This document shows, in pieces, positions 62,534-64,000 of a stretch of 64,000 nucleotides of DNA (within the stretch, counting starts at the first letter, position 1; each line of letters begins with the position of its first letter). Made by a program: the position numbers and the translations under genes. The notes under the pieces were generated by a model, which had not been told where the DNA came from, made no database searches, and saw only the letters and a list, made by a program, of their open reading frames with translations. Where the stretch lies: the NCBI GenBank assembly GCA_019635755.1, contig JAHBYW010000005.1, positions 310,001 to 374,000 on the forward strand. Direction: 5' to 3'. This stretch comes from Rhizobiaceae bacterium (GTDB lineage: Bacteria; Pseudomonadota; Alphaproteobacteria; Rhizobiales; Rhizobiaceae).

Positions 62534-64000
62534 ATGGCCTACAAGAACTTCACGGTCGAAACCGATTCCGACGGCATCGCGCTCGTCACCTGGGACATGC
62601 CCGACCGCTCCATGAACGTCTTCACCGAAGAGGTGATGGAGGAGCTGAACGCGATCGTCGACACCGTCACCGCGGATGCCGCTGTGAAGGGTACGGTCAT
62701 CACGTCGGGCAAGGAGACCTATTCCGGCGGCGCCGACCTCACCATGCTGAAGCGCATGCTCGGCCAGTTCGAGAAGGACGCCAAGAAGGATCGGCAGAAG
62801 GCTGTCCAGACCCTGTTCGACAATGTCGGCTACATGAACAAGCTGTTCCGCAAGATCGAGACGTCCGGCAAGCCTTGGGTTTCGGCGATCAACGGAACCT
62901 GCATGGGCGGCGCGTTCGAGATGTCGCTCGCCTGCCACGGCCGCGTCGCGGCGGACAGCGACAAGGTGAAGATGGCGCTGCCCGAGGTGAAGGTCGGCAT
63001 CTTCCCGGGCGCCGGCGGCACGCAGCGCGTTCCGCGGCTGACCGACATGCAGGGTGCGCTTGAAATGCTGACGTCGGGCAAGAACCTGACGCCGCAGAAG
63101 GCCAAGCAGATGGGCCTGATCCATGAGATCGCTGCGCCGGACCAGCTCGTCGCGGCCGCCAAGGCGATGATCAAGGGCGGGCTGAAGGCGGTCGCGCCGT
63201 GGGACGAGAAGGGCTTCAAGGCGCCGGGCGGTGCGATCTATTCGGCGGCTGGCGCCAACCTCTGGCCGCCGGCGATCGCCATCCTGCGCCGCGAGACCTA
63301 CGGCAACTATCCGGCGGCCTCTGCGATCCTGAAATGCGTCTACGAGGGGCTGCTCGTCCCGTTCGACACCGCGCTCCGGATCGAGCAGCGGTATTTCGCC
63401 GAGATCCTGCAGACGAAGGAGGCGGCCATGATGATCCGCTCGCTCTTCGTGTCGCTGCAGGAGCTGAACAAGGGCGCGCGTCGCCCGGCCGGCGTGCCGG
63501 AGACGACGTTCGCCAAGGTCGGCGTGCTCGGCGCCGGCTTCATGGGCGCCGGCATCGCCTATGTGACGGCCAAGGCCGGCATTCCCGTCGTGCTACTCGA
63601 CCGTGACATCGAGGCGGCGAACAAGGGCAAGGCCCATTCGGACAACCTGATCTCGGAAGCCGTGAAAAAGGGCCGCGCCAAGCCGGAGGAGAAGGACAAG
63701 CTCCTGTCGCTGATCACGCCGACGGCCGACTATGGCGACCTCGACGGCTGCGACTTCATCATCGAGGCCGTGTTCGAGGACTCGGAGGTGAAGAAGGGCG
63801 TGACTGAGAAGGCGGAAGCCGCGCTGCCGAAGACGGCGACGTTCGCTTCGAACACATCGACGATCCCGATCACATCGCTGGCGAAGAACTCGAAGCGTCC
63901 GGACCAGTTCATCGGCGTCCACTTCTTCTCCCCGGTCGACAAGATGATGCTGGTCGAAATCATCCTCGGCAAGAAGACGGGCAAGGAGGCCGTGGCCAAG
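62534..64000 (+). CDS. fadB: FadB/FadJ-type enoyl-CoA hydratase / 3-hydroxyacyl-CoA dehydrogenase, cut by window end
   Basis: 489 codons are visible and open at 64000. The N-terminal crotonase domain is ALVTWDMPDRSMNVFTEEVM, YSGGADLTMLKRML (oxyanion loop) and ALPEVKVGIFPGAGGTQRVP, with the catalytic glutamates in this region. A linker leads to the NAD-binding domain, VGVLGAGFMGAGIAYVTAKA (from about residue 330), and IIEAVFEDSEVKKGV, FASNTSTIPITSLA, FIGVHFFSPVDKM. It hydrates enoyl-CoA and oxidises the hydroxyacyl-CoA. AGGAG lies ten bases before ATG 62534. The C-terminal dehydrogenase domains lie outside the window. Confidence 0.95.
   Translation, partial: MAYKNFTVETDSDGIALVTWDMPDRSMNVFTEEVMEELNAIVDTVTADAAVKGTVITSGKETYSGGADLTMLKRMLGQFEKDAKKDRQKAVQTLFDNVGYMNKLFRKIETSGKPWVSAINGTCMGGAFEMSLACHGRVAADSDKVKMALPEVKVGIFPGAGGTQRVPRLTDMQGALEMLTSGKNLTPQKAKQMGLIHEIAAPDQLVAAAKAMIKGGLKAVAPWDEKGFKAPGGAIYSAAGANLWPPAIAILRRETYGNYPAASAILKCVYEGLLVPFDTALRIEQRYFAEILQTKEAAMMIRSLFVSLQELNKGARRPAGVPETTFAKVGVLGAGFMGAGIAYVTAKAGIPVVLLDRDIEAANKGKAHSDNLISEAVKKGRAKPEEKDKLLSLITPTADYGDLDGCDFIIEAVFEDSEVKKGVTEKAEAALPKTATFASNTSTIPITSLAKNSKRPDQFIGVHFFSPVDKMMLVEIILGKKTGKEAVAK

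Overview
The window is GC-rich chromosomal DNA of an alphaproteobacterium, most likely a Hyphomicrobiales member near Mesorhizobium/Phyllobacteriaceae. This is inferred from a PodJ-like polarity protein, a LiuR-type MerR regulator with its operators, palindromic GC-rich extragenic repeats of the rhizobial type, and many sugar-acid and ABC-transport genes. All assignments come from reading the sequence and recalling families; no search was run.

Region 1 (1-15231) is the 3' part of a type I-C CRISPR-Cas locus: the tail of a probable cas7 (csd2), a 600-bp non-cas island, cas4-cas1-cas2, a leader, and a very long array. By hand count the array has 186 repeats of 32 bp and 185 spacers over 12.3 kb. 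The island holds a small DUF1508 gene and, just before cas4, a single degenerate repeat (585-616). This repeat keeps the stem by a compensatory base change and is followed by a spacer-like stretch and a hairpin. The spacer-like stretch matches 14 of its first 16 bases to a site at the end of cas7 that lies directly after TTC. TTC is the known I-C PAM, and overlapping array spacers independently show TTC at two protospacers. This looks like a crRNA-like guide (CreA/CreR type) built into the cas operon and is the most interesting item here. The array itself repeatedly samples the same phage genes: exact duplicates, synonymous-codon variants, and overlapping protospacers on both strands.

Region 2 (15454-20708): a decayed membrane-protein gene, then a minus-strand sulfide-oxidation cluster (sulfide:quinone oxidoreductase, SulP transporter, half-length DUF442 protein, two YeeE/YedE proteins, DUF2892 protein). 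It is divergent from a BigR/SqrR-type persulfide-sensing repressor, with face-to-face promoters sharing a palindrome. Region 3 (20914-32923): a sugar-acid uptake and catabolism locus (ABC transporter, GMC oxidoreductase, glucarate-dehydratase-like enzyme, RraA-type aldolase, HbpS-like protein, epimerase/dehydrogenase, SDR), interrupted by three genes carrying four copies of an unfamiliar HTH-like domain. Region 4 (33012-33271): an integrase remnant beside tRNA-Thr(CGU).

Region 5 (33644-41206): a form-II CO-dehydrogenase-like molybdenum hydroxylase (small, large and medium subunits), small conserved proteins, a ThuA/dehydrogenase pair and a nitronate monooxygenase. Region 6 (41422-52435): a proline-rich membrane protein, the ligase-associated DNA-repair set (ATP-dependent ligase, MBL exonuclease, Lhr-type helicase, metallophosphoesterase) with a TPR methyltransferase in the middle, then DUF3429, TIGR02186-like and TauE/SafE membrane genes. 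Region 7 (52618-64000): the PodJ-like protein, liuR, and a beta-oxidation operon (two acyl-CoA dehydrogenases, GST, thiolase and a FadB-type enzyme cut by the window end). LiuR-type operators lie before liuR, before the beta-oxidation operon and, 15 kb away, before the nitronate monooxygenase, suggesting one regulon.
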